From contig CP018627.1 in NCBI GenBank assembly GCA_002021875.1, positions 10,230,001 to 10,294,000 on the forward strand: 64,000 nucleotides of DNA. The letters are read 5' to 3'. The notes under the pieces are model-generated. The model made no database searches. It saw only the letters and a program-made list of their open reading frames with translations, and was not told the origin of the DNA. Source of the stretch: Streptomyces hygroscopicus (GTDB lineage: Bacteria; Actinomycetota; Actinomycetes; Streptomycetales; Streptomycetaceae). Both the position numbers and the translations under genes were made by a program. Positions 46,279-56,600 of the stretch are shown here, piece after piece (the first letter of the stretch is position 1; every line of letters starts with the position of its first letter).

Positions 46279-47814
46279 TCATGCGCGGGCACCGGTGACC
46301 CTGGCGATCAGCACACAGGCGTCGTTCCCGCGCGGCTCGTCGCCGAACGTCTCGGCCACGGTCCGTACGCACTCCTGGGCACCATGGGCGGCGGTCAGCC
46401 GTGGCGCGAGCGCGAGCAGCCGCTCGGTGGCGCCCTCGGCGTCCCGGGCGAGCCGTCCGGTGTACAGCACCAGCAGATCGCCCGGCTCCAGCCGCTCCTC
46501 GGACTGGGTATACGCGGCGCCCGTCGTGGCGCCGAGCAGCACGCCGTCGGGAGAGCGCAGCGGGCGCCCCGTCCCGTCGCGGAAGAGCAGCGGGGCGGGG
46601 TGTCCGGCCTGCGCCCACACCAGGGTGCGGGTGCGCGGGTCGTACTGCCCGCAGGCGGCGCCGACCAGCGCGGGCTGGGAGGAGACGGCGAGCAGCTGGT
46701 TGAGCCGCCCCATCAGCGGGCCCGGCTCGATCCCGGCCACCGCCATGCCGCGCACCGCGCCCAGCAGCATGGCCATACCGCAGGTCGCGGTCACACCATG
46801 GCCGGTGAGGCCGCCGACGCTCAGCAGGGTCCGTCCGTCCGGCAGTTCGAGCGCGTCGTACCAGTCGCCGCCGATCTGGGCGCTGGACTCGGAGGGGAGG
46901 TAGTGGGCGGCGAGGTCGAGGGCGGCGCCGTCGGCCGCCGGGCCGGCGCCCGGAAAGCCGTCACCGGCCGGGAGCCGGAGGGAGCCGCGCCATGGCGGCA
47001 GCACGGCCTCCTGCACCTCCACCGCCAGCCGGCGCTCGGTCCGCGCGATCCGCCGCTGGTGGCTGAGGGTGTCCCGGCTTTCGCGCACCGCCCGTTCGCT
47101 GCGGCGCAGCTCGCTCACGTCCCGGAGCACGGCCCACATGGAGGCGGTGCTGCCGTCGGTGTCGAGCACCGGCTCGCCCGCCATATGGATGGTGCGCACC
47201 ACCTCGTCCGCGCGCACCACGCGGAACTCGCCGTCGATCGGCTTTCCGTCCACCAGGCAGTCCGTGACCATCGTGGTCAGGATCGGCTGGTCCTCGGAGA
47301 AGACCCAGGAGGGCAGCTCGTCAAGGGTGAGCCCGCCGTCCCCGGGGTCGCGGCCGAAGATCCGGCACAGCTCGTCGGACCAGGTCACCTCGTCGGAGAG
47401 GAGGTTCCACTCGGCGCTGCCGACCCGGCTCAGCAGCGAACCGCGGCCGGTGGCATCGCTCCCGGCCGGGGCCTCGGCCGTCACTCCCGCGTCGGCTTCC
47501 GTCCCCCCGTCCGTCCCCGTCGCGTCGGCTTCGGCTTTGGTCCCCTCGTCCGTTCTGGGGGGATCGGCGAGCAGTCCCTCGCGCAGCTCGCCCAGATGCC
47601 GGTCCAGATCGTCCAGCTGGTGGACGGCGAGCTCGCACAGCGCGCGCTGCCAGCGCACCTGCGCGTCGTCCGTACCGCCCAGGTCCGCGACGGTGTCGCG
47701 GCGGACGGCGTCGAGCCCGCCGCGGAGCCGCTGGGTCTGCGAGATGAGGGCGTCGACCGTGTCACGCTGGGGAGGTGGAACGGCGGGATGGTCCGCGGAG
47801 CGGGGGGACGGCAT
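46279..47814 (-). CDS. PAS domain PP2C (SpoIIE-type) phosphatase
   Basis: A 511-residue protein phosphatase. After an N-terminal helical region (about 1-80) and an acidic linker, residues about 130-235 form a PAS sensor (WNLLSDEVTWSDELCRIFG...). The C-terminal 280 residues are a SpoIIE/RsbU-type PP2C with QIGGDWYDALELPDG and VGGLTGHGVTA in place of the usual GD-GHG, and a late GNDACVLIAR. The usual metal aspartate of GDVxGHG is replaced by glycine, so activity may be altered. Such proteins dephosphorylate anti-anti-sigma factors. The ATG at 47814 has GGAGAA 7 bases upstream. No anti-sigma gene adjoins. Confidence 0.86.
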   Translation of the reverse strand: MPSPRSADHPAVPPPQRDTVDALISQTQRLRGGLDAVRRDTVADLGGTDDAQVRWQRALCELAVHQLDDLDRHLGELREGLLADPPRTDEGTKAEADATGTDGGTEADAGVTAEAPAGSDATGRGSLLSRVGSAEWNLLSDEVTWSDELCRIFGRDPGDGGLTLDELPSWVFSEDQPILTTMVTDCLVDGKPIDGEFRVVRADEVVRTIHMAGEPVLDTDGSTASMWAVLRDVSELRRSERAVRESRDTLSHQRRIARTERRLAVEVQEAVLPPWRGSLRLPAGDGFPGAGPAADGAALDLAAHYLPSESSAQIGGDWYDALELPDGRTLLSVGGLTGHGVTATCGMAMLLGAVRGMAVAGIEPGPLMGRLNQLLAVSSQPALVGAACGQYDPRTRTLVWAQAGHPAPLLFRDGTGRPLRSPDGVLLGATTGAAYTQSEERLEPGDLLVLYTGRLARDAEGATERLLALAPRLTAAHGAQECVRTVAETFGDEPRGNDACVLIARVTGARA

Positions 47815-48071
47815 GACGTTCTCCGATACGGGCGCGGCGCGGCCGGGTCTTGAGGGGAGGGACCGGTAACGACTCTTGCACAGGCTGCGACATCCCGTAA
47901 GCGGTTTGGCAATACCCGATCCGGTGGTGCTTGCGGCATATGCCGATGGCCTTCCGGGGGCATATCGGGCGGGAATCGGCGGAGGGCGCGATTCCGGGTA
48001 GGCTGCGGCGCTTGGGAGTCCCTCAGTCCCACGCCGTTCATCAGGCATACGGCGCCAGGACATCGGCAAGA

Positions 48072-49553
48072 ATGCCGATCGACGGAAATCCCGTTGCCAG
48101 CGAACCTCCCGCACCGGATGCTGACCTCATGTTCGATCCAGACATAGCGCCCAGCGGCACCCTGCTCGGCCTCCTTCAGCGAGGCCGCGGCGACGGGACC
48201 CTGCATGCCCTCGCCGCGCCGCGGGCCGAGGCGCTCGCGGCACTGCACCACTGTGTGCTGCGCGACCCCCGCCGTGACTGGCAGGTCGAGAACCGCTCGC
48301 TCTATTACGCCAGGCTCTGCCTGGACCTCGACGCCGAGCTCGACGAAATCGAACAGCATCTGTTCCACCCCGACGACCTGGTCAACGACGACGAGGCGCG
48401 CACCGGGCTCGCCCTCTCCGTCCTCGGCCACCTCGCCGCCTACGGCAGGGCCGACGCCCTGCGGCTGCTGCGACGCTACACCGCGGCGGGCAGCAACTGG
48501 CAATGGGCCCTGGACGAGCTGGCCCTGCGCGACGACGACTCCGGGCTGCGCGGCCTGGCCCCCGCGGTCCTGGCCCGCTTCCCCGAGACCTCCGAGGGCG
48601 ACGCCGAGCTGGCCACCGTCGTACGCGGCGCCTACGAACCCCGGCCCTGGCGGCTGTGGGCCGGCGATCCGCACCACGGGCCGCGGGTGCGCGCGGCGGC
48701 GGAGCAGGGCGCCTTCGACCGGTGGCAGCGCCAGATGCGGCCCTCGGGACCGCGCCCCGGATGGAGCGTCCACGACATCCTGCTGTGGGCCCAGCGGGAG
48801 CACGATCTGAAGCCGGACGCCCGCCGCCCCGACGCGGCGGCCCGCTGCCTGGCCGCCGTCGCCGGTCCCGAGGACCGGCCCGAGCTCCTCGCCGCCGCCG
48901 CGTCGGCCCCCGACGCCGCCCGCGCCGCCGCGCTGCGGCATCTCGCGGAGATCGGCGACCCCGAGGTGCTCGACCTGATCGAGGCGGCCGTGACCGAGCC
49001 GGACGCCTCGGAGCTGGTCTCCCAGGCGGCCCTCTCCGCCTTCGAACGTATGCGTAGCATCTCCGCCCTCGACCGGGCCCGGGTCTGGGCCCACCGCCCC
49101 GACGCCCTCGGTGACGCGGCGGCCGCGATGCTCTCCTGCCGCGGCGGTCAGTACGACACCCCGCTCGTGCTCGCCGCCCTCCGCCGCACGGTCCGGGCCG
49201 AGGGCCCGGACGCCCAGATCCTGTGGACGCTCGTCGACGGCGCCGGACGCCTGACGATCTCCTGCGCCGCGCCCGTACTGCGCCATGTCTACCGCGAGAC
49301 GGCCTCCTCCCACCTGCGTGGCCGCGCCGCCCGCGCGCTGGCCGCCACCGATCCGTCCTTCGCGGCGGGCTTCGCCGTCGAATGCCTCTGGGACTGCGAG
49401 GAGAGCACCCGCGAACTCGCCGCCCGGCACGCCGCCACCGCCGACACCCGCGTCGTCGAACAACTCCGCCGGCTGGCCGCCGACCCGGCGGAGGAGGCCG
49501 AGGTCCAGACGGCGGTCCGCAGCCGCATCGGGCCCGAAACCCCGGACTTCTGA
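48072..49553 (+). CDS. HEAT-like repeat protein of unknown function
   Basis: A 493-residue soluble, helix-rich protein. The N-terminal conserved core reads FDPDIAPSGTLLGLLQRGRGDGTLHAL and the C-terminal half has HEAT/armadillo-like helical pairs (RAAALRHLAEIGDPEVLDLIEAAV, ARALAATDPSFAAGFAVECLWD). No catalytic motif is visible, so it is probably a protein-binding scaffold. The start is uncertain: ATG 48072 is used, but ATG 48129, directly before the conserved core, is possible. It diverges from the phosphatase gene across about 257 bases that must hold both promoters. Confidence 0.78.
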   Translation: MPIDGNPVASEPPAPDADLMFDPDIAPSGTLLGLLQRGRGDGTLHALAAPRAEALAALHHCVLRDPRRDWQVENRSLYYARLCLDLDAELDEIEQHLFHPDDLVNDDEARTGLALSVLGHLAAYGRADALRLLRRYTAAGSNWQWALDELALRDDDSGLRGLAPAVLARFPETSEGDAELATVVRGAYEPRPWRLWAGDPHHGPRVRAAAEQGAFDRWQRQMRPSGPRPGWSVHDILLWAQREHDLKPDARRPDAAARCLAAVAGPEDRPELLAAAASAPDAARAAALRHLAEIGDPEVLDLIEAAVTEPDASELVSQAALSAFERMRSISALDRARVWAHRPDALGDAAAAMLSCRGGQYDTPLVLAALRRTVRAEGPDAQILWTLVDGAGRLTISCAAPVLRHVYRETASSHLRGRAARALAATDPSFAAGFAVECLWDCEESTRELAARHAATADTRVVEQLRRLAADPAEEAEVQTAVRSRIGPETPDF

Positions 49554-49868
49554 TCCCGCCGGCCGCCCCGGAGCGCGATCTCGCGCCGGGGCGCGCAACC
49601 TCGGAGGCGGCAGACGCGTCTTCCCGGCAGGGTGAAGGGATCGTCACCCTCCGTACCTCCGCGCCACCCGAACAGGATGTTCACCCAGGCGACAGTTTCA
49701 CGCCGGGTGACCGGTCGGTCATTGAGGCGGGTTCATGCGGGTTTGATGTGATCTCGCCGGGGTGCTGAGCAGGGCCCGGGGAGCGCGAAGGCCAACGCTC
49801 ATGGGACGTTCTACGGCGCGAAACGTGCACGATGCCGCAGCCACCCTTCGTACGCCGACAACACCGGT
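49554..49868. other. Intergenic region before glycosyltransferase operon
   Basis: About 315 bases with no recognisable gene. It must contain the promoter of the operon at 49869. A TTCACCC...GGGTGAC pair (about 49679-49712) forms a weak interrupted dyad. No clear sigma boxes or terminator stem were recognised. Confidence 0.5.
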
Positions 49869-51035
49869 ATGCGTGTCGCCATCGTGACTGAATCCTTCCC
49901 ACCCGACATCAACGGCGTCGCTCACTGCACGCTGCAGACGGCCGACCATCTCCACCGCCGTGGTCATCACCCCTTGGTCATCGCACCGGCGGGTCCCCCC
50001 GGAGGCGCACCGCCCGCCGCGGCCGGCGGGCCACCCGAGAGCCAAGGGGAGCTCGACCGGTCGCATCCGTACCCCGTCATCCGTATCCCCTCCCTGCCCC
50101 TGCCCGGCTATCCGCAGGTCCGGGTCGCGCTGCCCAGCCGTAAGCTCGCCGCCGCCATCACCTCCCACCACAGCGACGTCGTCCACCTCGCCAGCCCCTT
50201 CGTGCTGGGCGCGCGCGGCATGACGGCCGCGCTCCGGCTGCGGATACCGGCGCTGGCCGTTTACCAGACCGACCTCGGCTCCTACGCCCGCACCTACCTC
50301 GGCGCGGGCGAGAACGCGGCCTGGCGGCGCATCCGCGCCGTGCACACCGCCGCCGACCGCACCCTGGCTCCTTCCACCGCCTCCGCCCGCGACCTCGAGG
50401 AGCACGGAGTGCCGCGGATCCGGCTGTGGCCGCGCGGGGTCGACACCGAGCGCTTCCACCCCTCGCGCCGCGACTTGGAGCTGCGCCGCTCCCTCGCCCC
50501 CGGCGGTGAGCTGATCGTCGGATACATCGGCCGCCTCGCCCCGGAGAAGAACGTCGAGCTGCTCGCGCCGCTGAGCCAGCTTCCCGGCGTCCAGGTGGTC
50601 GTGGTCGGGGACGGGCCGAGCGAGCCCGCGCTGCGGGCGGCCATGCCGACGGCCCGCTTCCTCGGCCGCCGCACCGGCAACGACCTGGCCCGCGTCTTCG
50701 CCTCCCTGGACGTCTTCGCCCACACGGGGCCCCAGGAGACCTTCTGCCAGACCGTGCAGGAGGCCCAGGCCAGCGGCGTCCCGGTGGTCGCGCCCGCGGC
50801 GGGCGGCCCGCTCGACCTCATCGACCACGGGCGTACGGGGCTGCTGGTGCCGCCCGGGGACGCGACCGAGGTGACCGACGCCGTATCGCTGCTCTCGGCC
50901 GACGCGAAGCTGCGCGCGGCTCTGGGGCACGCCGGCCGGGAGGCGGTCGAGGGCCGCACCTGGGCGGCGATCGGCGACCAGCTGATCGACCACTACACCG
51001 AGGTCCTGGCGGCCCGTACGGCGGTCGCGGCATGA
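49869..51035 (+). CDS. GT4-family glycosyltransferase
   Basis: A 388-residue GT-B glycosyltransferase. The N-terminus RVAIVTESFPPDINGVAH and the C-terminal domain GYIGRLAPEKNVELL and GPQETFCQTVQEAQASGVPVV show the donor-binding site and the EX7E motif. Relatives include GDP-mannose-dependent alpha-mannosyltransferases of phospholipid or lipomannan synthesis; the donor is not proven. No signal or membrane segment is seen, so it works at the cytosolic face. The stop overlaps the ATG of a small repeat-made frame (ATGA), leading to a second GT4 gene. Confidence 0.9.
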   Translation: MRVAIVTESFPPDINGVAHCTLQTADHLHRRGHHPLVIAPAGPPGGAPPAAAGGPPESQGELDRSHPYPVIRIPSLPLPGYPQVRVALPSRKLAAAITSHHSDVVHLASPFVLGARGMTAALRLRIPALAVYQTDLGSYARTYLGAGENAAWRRIRAVHTAADRTLAPSTASARDLEEHGVPRIRLWPRGVDTERFHPSRRDLELRRSLAPGGELIVGYIGRLAPEKNVELLAPLSQLPGVQVVVVGDGPSEPALRAAMPTARFLGRRTGNDLARVFASLDVFAHTGPQETFCQTVQEAQASGVPVVAPAAGGPLDLIDHGRTGLLVPPGDATEVTDAVSLLSADAKLRAALGHAGREAVEGRTWAAIGDQLIDHYTEVLAARTAVAA

Positions 51036-51208
51036 CCGCCGGGCGGCAGTCGGGGCCGATGCCCGCGCCTCTGTGCCGTGTGGGCGGAGAAGCGAATGAA
51101 AGGCGCGGTATGAGCGCCGCACGCGCGGCCGCCGGGCGGCAGTCGGGGCCGATGCCCGCGCCTCTGTGCCGTGTGGGCGGAGAAGCGAATGAAAGGCGCA
51201 CAGCATGA
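51032..51208 (+). CDS. 58-residue coupling ORF made of a duplicated segment
   Basis: An in-frame ORF that begins with an ATGA overlap on the upstream glycosyltransferase stop and ends with an ATGA overlap on the ATG at 51205. It is built of two copies of GRQSGPMPAPLCRVGGEANE linked by a short segment, because a 69-bp DNA block is repeated with a 93-bp period. It has no recognised domain. It may be a coupling peptide that carries ribosomes between the two enzyme genes, or only a by-product of a tandem duplication of the start region. GC at third positions is raised but not decisive. Confidence 0.45.
   Translation: MTAGRQSGPMPAPLCRVGGEANERRGMSAARAAAGRQSGPMPAPLCRVGGEANERRTA
51038..51199 (+). 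repeat. 69-bp perfect direct repeat (93-bp period)
   Basis: Copies at 51038-51106 and 51131-51199 are identical over 69 bases; each ends AAAGGCGC and is followed within a few bases by ATGAG(C/T)GCC. The duplicated block therefore includes a putative ribosome site and start codon. It is recent, as no differences have accumulated. Confidence 0.93.
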
Positions 51209-51231
51209 GTGCCGTGGGAGGAAAGAGCAGC

Positions 51232-52461
51232 ATGAGCGACGGCAAGGGCCTGCGCATCGTCCGGCTGGCCAACTTCGTCACCCCCGCCTCCGGCGGCCTC
51301 CGCACCGCGCTGCGCGAGCTCGGGGCCGGTTATCAGGCGGCCGGGCACGAGGCCGTCCTGGTGGTGCCGGGCGAGCGGGTCTCGGACGAGCGGACCCGGC
51401 AGGGGCGGGTGATCACGCTCCCCGGGCCGACCATCCCCGGTACCGGCGGCTACCGCGTCCTGACCGACCGGCGGCGGCTGACCCGGCTGCTCGACGGCCT
51501 GGCACCGGACCGGCTCGAGGTGTCGGACCGCACCACCCTCCGCTGGACGGGGGAGTGGGCGCGGCGCGCCCGCGTACCGGCCGTGATGGTCTCCCATGAG
51601 AGCGCGGACGCCGTGCTGCGCACCTGGGGTGTGCCGGACGGGTTCGCCCAGGGCGCCGCGGACCGGCTCAACCTCCGTACCGCGCGGGCGTACTCGCGGA
51701 TCGTCTGCACCACCGAGTGGGCGGCGCGCGAGTTTGTGCGGATCGGCGCGCGGAATGTCGTACGCGCCCCTCTGGGCGTGGATCTCGGCCACTTCCACCC
51801 CTCCCACTACGACGCCGCGCTGCGGGACCACCACCGCGGCGAGGCGGCCGTTCTCCTCGCCATGTGCTCGCGGCTCTCGCCCGAGAAGCGGCCGGGCCGG
51901 GCGCTCGACGCGCTCGCCGAGCTGCGGCGGCGGGGCGTCTCCGCGGCGCTCGTGGTCGCCGGGGACGGGCCGCTGCGGCCGCGCCTGGAGGCCCGCGCCC
52001 ACGCCGAGGGGCTTCCGGCCGTCTTCCTCGGCCATGTGGCGGAGCGGGCGGGGCTCGCCGCCATCCAGGCCAGTGCCGATGTCGTGCTGGCGCCGGGCCC
52101 GGCGGAGACCTTCGGCCTCGCGGCGCTGGAGGCGCTGGCGTGCGGTTCGCCCGTCGTCGTCAGCGCGCTCTCCGCGCTGCCCGACATCGTCGGCGCCGCG
52201 GGCGAGACCGCCGCGGACAACGCAACGGCCTTCGCGGACGCCGTGGAGCGCGTTCTGGCCCGCTCGGAGCCCCTCCGCCGGGCGGCGGCCCGGGCACGCG
52301 CCGAGCGCTACGGCTGGCCCGCCGCGGTCGCCTCCTTCCTGACCGCCCATGACGCGTGCACCGAGGGCGTCCGGTGCGCCGACGGCGGCCGGGTCCCGGC
52401 CGCAGCGCTTCCGGCCGCCACGGCGGTCTCCGAGCATCGGGCAGTTGGCGGTGTGCGGTGA
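51232..52461 (+). CDS. GT4-family glycosyltransferase
   Basis: A 409-residue GT-B enzyme, paralogous to the one at 49869. Motifs are IVRLANFVTPASGGLRTAL at the start, CSRLSPEKRPGRALDAL, VVAGDGPLRPRLE and the EX7E region GPAETFGLAALEALACGSPVVV. ATG 51232 is favoured by GGGAGGA 9 bases before it; an ATG at 51205, which overlaps the small repeat ORF, would add nine residues and has a weaker site. It is followed by a GTGA overlap with the SGNH hydrolase gene. The pair probably act successively on one lipid- or sugar-linked acceptor, which is unknown. Confidence 0.9.
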   Translation: MSDGKGLRIVRLANFVTPASGGLRTALRELGAGYQAAGHEAVLVVPGERVSDERTRQGRVITLPGPTIPGTGGYRVLTDRRRLTRLLDGLAPDRLEVSDRTTLRWTGEWARRARVPAVMVSHESADAVLRTWGVPDGFAQGAADRLNLRTARAYSRIVCTTEWAAREFVRIGARNVVRAPLGVDLGHFHPSHYDAALRDHHRGEAAVLLAMCSRLSPEKRPGRALDALAELRRRGVSAALVVAGDGPLRPRLEARAHAEGLPAVFLGHVAERAGLAAIQASADVVLAPGPAETFGLAALEALACGSPVVVSALSALPDIVGAAGETAADNATAFADAVERVLARSEPLRRAAARARAERYGWPAAVASFLTAHDACTEGVRCADGGRVPAAALPAATAVSEHRAVGGVR

Positions 52462-53696
52462 GCGCAGCCGGCGCTCACACGGGGGACCGCGCTGGTACGG
52501 AACCGTCTCGTACGGAGAACGTCCTTACGGAGGCCGTCCTTACGGACACCGTCGTTACGGAGGCCGTCCTTACGGAGACGGAGACGGAGGGTGCGGGGCA
52601 GGGTTCCACCACTGCCCCGCGCCCGGCGGCCGGGCGGACGCCCGGCCCGGCGCCGGGCCCGGGCGACGGCGCGGAGCCGCGCAGGCTGCGGTTCGCCGCC
52701 CTCGGCGACTCGCTCACCGAGGGGCTCGGCGACCCGGCGCCCGGCGGCGGATGGCGTGGCTGGGCCGCACTTCTGGCGGCCGCCACCGGGCCGCATCCCG
52801 ATGAGCCCGTGGAGTTCGTCAATGTGTCCCGCAGCGGGGCGCTGGCCGCCGATGTCGCCGATGAGCAACTGGCCGAAGCCCGCCGCGCCCGCCCGCATCT
52901 GGCCTCGGTCGTGGTCGGCGGGAACGACACGCTGCGCGACTCGTTCGACATCCACCGGGTCGCCGAGGCCCTCGACCGTACGATCGGCGCGCTGCGCGCC
53001 GACGGCGCCGTGGTGCTCACCGCCTGCCTGCCCGACCCCGGGCGGATGCTGGGGCTGCCCTCCGCGCTCGCGCGCCCCCTGGGACGCCGGATGCGCGCGG
53101 TGAACACCGTGGTGCACGCGCTGTCCCAGCGGTACGAGGCGGTCCATGTGGAGCTCGGCGACCACAGCTGGGTCGCCGAGCGGCGGGCGTGGAGCGTGGA
53201 CCGGCTGCATCCCAGCGAGCTCGGGCACCGGCTGCTGGCCAGGGAGTTCCACAGCGCCTTGCGCGCCCGGTCCATCGCGACCGGCGCCCCGCCGTCCCTG
53301 GAGCTCGACGGCATCGCGCCCTCGCGCGCCGCCTCCGCGTGGTGGATGGCGACCCGGGGCACCCGCTGGATCGCGGACCGCTGCACCGACCTCCTGCCCG
53401 GCCTGGTCGCGCTGGCGGCCCTGGAGTGGAGGCACCGCCTCCGGGGCACCGCGCAGCTGCTGGAGGAGCGGGACCGGCGGGCGACTCTCGCCGCGCTCAC
53501 CGCGGTGACCAGCGGCCCGGCCCCCACCCTGCTCCCTCACCCGCCCGCCGGCTCCCTCACCGAGCGGCCCACGCACTCGTCCGCCGACCCGCTCGCCCAG
53601 CGGTCCGCACCCGCGCCCGCCGCCCCGCCTGCTCACCCGCCCGCCGATCCGTTCATCGCCGACACACCGCCGCCCGCTGCGACAATGGCGGGGTGA
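52458..53696 (+). CDS. SGNH/GDSL-family hydrolase
   Basis: A 412-residue protein whose core (about 75-270) is an SGNH esterase: GDSLTEG (nucleophile Ser) in block I, SRSG in block II, VGGND in block III and [10 protein letters not shown] with the catalytic Asp-His. The N-terminal about 70 residues are low-complexity, coded by a 15-bp tandem repeat. The C-terminal tail is Pro/Ala-rich. No signal peptide is evident. It overlaps the upstream glycosyltransferase (GTGA) and the downstream oxoprolinase (GTGA), so it belongs to the same operon. It may deacylate or acylate the glycosylated product; the substrate is unknown. Confidence 0.88.
   Translation: MSAAGAHTGDRAGTEPSRTENVLTEAVLTDTVVTEAVLTETETEGAGQGSTTAPRPAAGRTPGPAPGPGDGAEPRRLRFAALGDSLTEGLGDPAPGGGWRGWAALLAAATGPHPDEPVEFVNVSRSGALAADVADEQLAEARRARPHLASVVVGGNDTLRDSFDIHRVAEALDRTIGALRADGAVVLTACLPDPGRMLGLPSALARPLGRRMRAVNTVVHALSQRYEAVHVELGDHSWVAERRAWSVDRLHPSELGHRLLAREFHSALRARSIATGAPPSLELDGIAPSRAASAWWMATRGTRWIADRCTDLLPGLVALAALEWRHRLRGTAQLLEERDRRATLAALTAVTSGPAPTLLPHPPAGSLTERPTHSSADPLAQRSAPAPAAPPAHPPADPFIADTPPPAATMAG
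52511..52580 (+). repeat. 15-bp tandem repeat in hydrolase N-terminus
   Basis: Four and two-thirds copies of TACGGAGGCCGTCCT with small changes. In the hydrolase frame they give the repeated [10 protein letters not shown]. The length is a multiple of three, so copy changes keep the frame. Confidence 0.9.
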
Positions 53697-56600
53697 CGGG
53701 TCGCTGGGAATTCTGGATCGACCGGGGCGGAACCTTCACGGACGTCGTCGGCAAGCGTCCGGACGGCCGCCTGGTCACCCGCAAACTGCTCTCCCACCAC
53801 CCCGAGCGCTATACCGACGCCGCCGTCGCCGGGATCCGGCAGACGCTGGGGCTCGGCTCCGGTGAACCGGTCCCGGCCGATCGGATCGACGTCGTCAAGA
53901 TGGGCACCACGGTCGCCACCAACGCCCTGCTGGAGCGCAAGGGCGAGCCGACCGTCCTCGTCGTCACCGAAGGCTTCCGGGACGCCCTGCGCATCGCGTA
54001 CCAGAACCGCCCCCGCCTCTTCGACCGCCGGATCCTGCTCCCCGAGGCGCTGTACGACCGCGTGGTGGAGATCTCCGAGCGGGTGGACGCCCACGGCCAG
54101 ATCGTCCGCCCCCTGGACCTCGACGCCGCCGCCGAGGCGCTGCGCACCGCCCACCGCGACGGCTTCCGCAGCGCGGCCGTCGTCCTGCTGCACGGCTATC
54201 GGCACGCCGCCCACGAACAGGCCCTCGCCGCGGTGGCGCGCGACCTGGGCTTCCCGCAGGTGAGCTGCTCCCACGAGGTCAGCCCGCTGATGAAACTGGT
54301 GTCACGCGGCGACACCACCGTGGTCGACGCGTATCTCTCGCCCATTCTGCGCCGCTATGTGGAGGACGTGGCCGCCGAACTGCGCGGTATCCGGCTGATG
54401 TTCATGCAGTCCAACGGAGGGTTGCGGGAGGCCGCGCACTTCCGGGGCAAGGACGCGGTGCTGTCCGGACCGGCGGGTGGTGTGGTGGGCATGGCGCGCT
54501 CCTCCGGCGAGGCCGGACACGACCGCGTCATCGGCTTCGACATGGGCGGCACCTCGACCGATGTCTCGCACTACGCGGGCGAGTTCGAGCGCGTCTTCGG
54601 CACCGAGGTCGCCGGGGTGCGGATGCGCGCCCCGATGATGAACATCCACACCGTGGCGGCGGGCGGCGGTTCGGTGCTCCACTTCGACGGCCGGCGCTAC
54701 CGCGTGGGGCCGGACTCGGCAGGCGCCCTCCCCGGCCCCGCCTGCTACCGGCGCGGCGGCCCACTGACCGTGACCGACGCGAATGTGATGCTCGGCCGGA
54801 TCCAGCCGGACCACTTCCCGGAGGTCTTCGGCCCGCACGCCGACCAGCCGCTGGACGCGGCGACGGTCCGGGAGCGCTTCGGCGCGCTCGCCGAGGAGAT
54901 CGCGGAGGCGACCGGCGACCGGCGCGGACCGGAGGAGGCCGCGGCGGGCTTCCTGGACATCGCGGTGCTCAATATGGCCAACGCGGTCAAGAAGATCTCC
55001 GTGCAGCGCGGCCGTGACGTCACCCGTTACGCGCTCACCAGCTTCGGCGGCGCGGGCGGCCAGCACGCCTGCGCGGTCGCCGACGCGCTCGGCATCGGCA
55101 CGGTGATCGTGCCGCCGCTCGCGGGGGTGCTCTCCGCGTACGGCATCGGGGTGGCCGACGCCACCGCCATGCGCGAGCAGGCCGTCGAGGCGGAGCTGGG
55201 CGAGGAGACGCCGGCGCGCGTCCGCGAGCTGTGCGCACGGCTGGCCGGCCAGACCCGGGACGAACTGCTCGCGGACGGTGTCCCGGAGGACACCCTGGAC
55301 ACCGTCGCCCGCGTCCATCTGCGGTACGCGGGCACGGACTCCAGCATCCCCGTCCCGCTGGGCTCCGTCCCCGCGATGACCGAGGACTTCGTCCGGGCAC
55401 ACCGCGCGCGCTACGCCTTCACCATGGACAAGCCGCTGGTCGTGGAGGCGGTGTCGGTCGAGGCGGTCGGCGCCTCCGGGCCCACCGGCGGCCATACCGT
55501 GGAACGGCCGCCCAGAAAGGGCGAACTGGCGCCCGTGACGACCGTAAGGATGTTCGCGGAAGGGCGATGGCAGCGGACGGCACTGTATGAACGCGACCGT
55601 ATGCGCCCACCGGACCGGGTCACCGGGCCCGCGATCATCGCCGAGGAGGACGCCACCACCGTGGTCGACCCCGGCTGGCAGGCCACCGCGGGCGAAGGCG
55701 GCCATCTGCTGCTCACCCGGGTCCGGCCGCGGCCGAGCACCACCGCGGTCGGCACCGAGGCGGACCCCGTGATGCTGGAGGTCTTCAACAGCCTCTTCAT
55801 GGCCATCGCCGAACAGATGGGCGTGCGCCTGGAGCACACCGCCCACTCCGTCAACATCAAGGAGCGGCTCGACTTCTCCTGTGCGCTCTTCGACGCCGAG
55901 GGCAATCTCATCGCCAACGCCCCCCATATCCCGGTGCACTTGGGCTCCATGGGCGAGTCCATCAAGGAGGTGCTGCGGCGCAACGGGGACACGATGCGGC
56001 CCGGTGATGTGTACGCGATCAACGACCCGTACCACGGAGGCACCCACCTGCCCGATGTCACCGTGGTCAGCCCGGTCTTCGACGAGGCGGGAGACGAACT
56101 GCTCTTCCTCGTCGCCTCGCGCGGCCACCACGCCGAGATCGGCGGGATCACCCCCGGCTCCATGCCCGCCTTCAGCCGCACCATCCAGGAGGAGGGTGTC
56201 CTCTTCGACAACTGGCCGCTGGTACGGGACGGGGCGCTGCGCGAGCGGGAGACCCGTGAACTGCTGACCTGCGGGCCGTATCCGTCCCGCGCCCCGGACG
56301 CCAACCTCGCCGATCTGCGCGCCCAGATCGCCGCCAATGAGAAGGGCATCCAGGAACTGCGGCGGATGATCGGGCAGTTCGGCCTCGAGGTCGTGCACGC
56401 CTATATGGGGCACGTCCAGGACAACGCCGAGGAGTCCGTGCGCCGCATCGTGACCGGCCTCAGCGACGGCTCGTACCGCTACGAGACCGACAGCGGGGCG
56501 GTCATCCAGGTCACCCTTACGGTGGACCGCGCGGCGCGCGGCGCCCTCCTGGACTTCACCGGCACCTCGCCCCAGCGGCCGGGCAACGACAACGCGCCCA

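Noticed and set aside
49679..49712. TTCACCC...GGGTGAC operator before the glycosyltransferase operon
   Set aside because: The arms are short, widely spaced and not repeated elsewhere in the window, so it could arise by chance.
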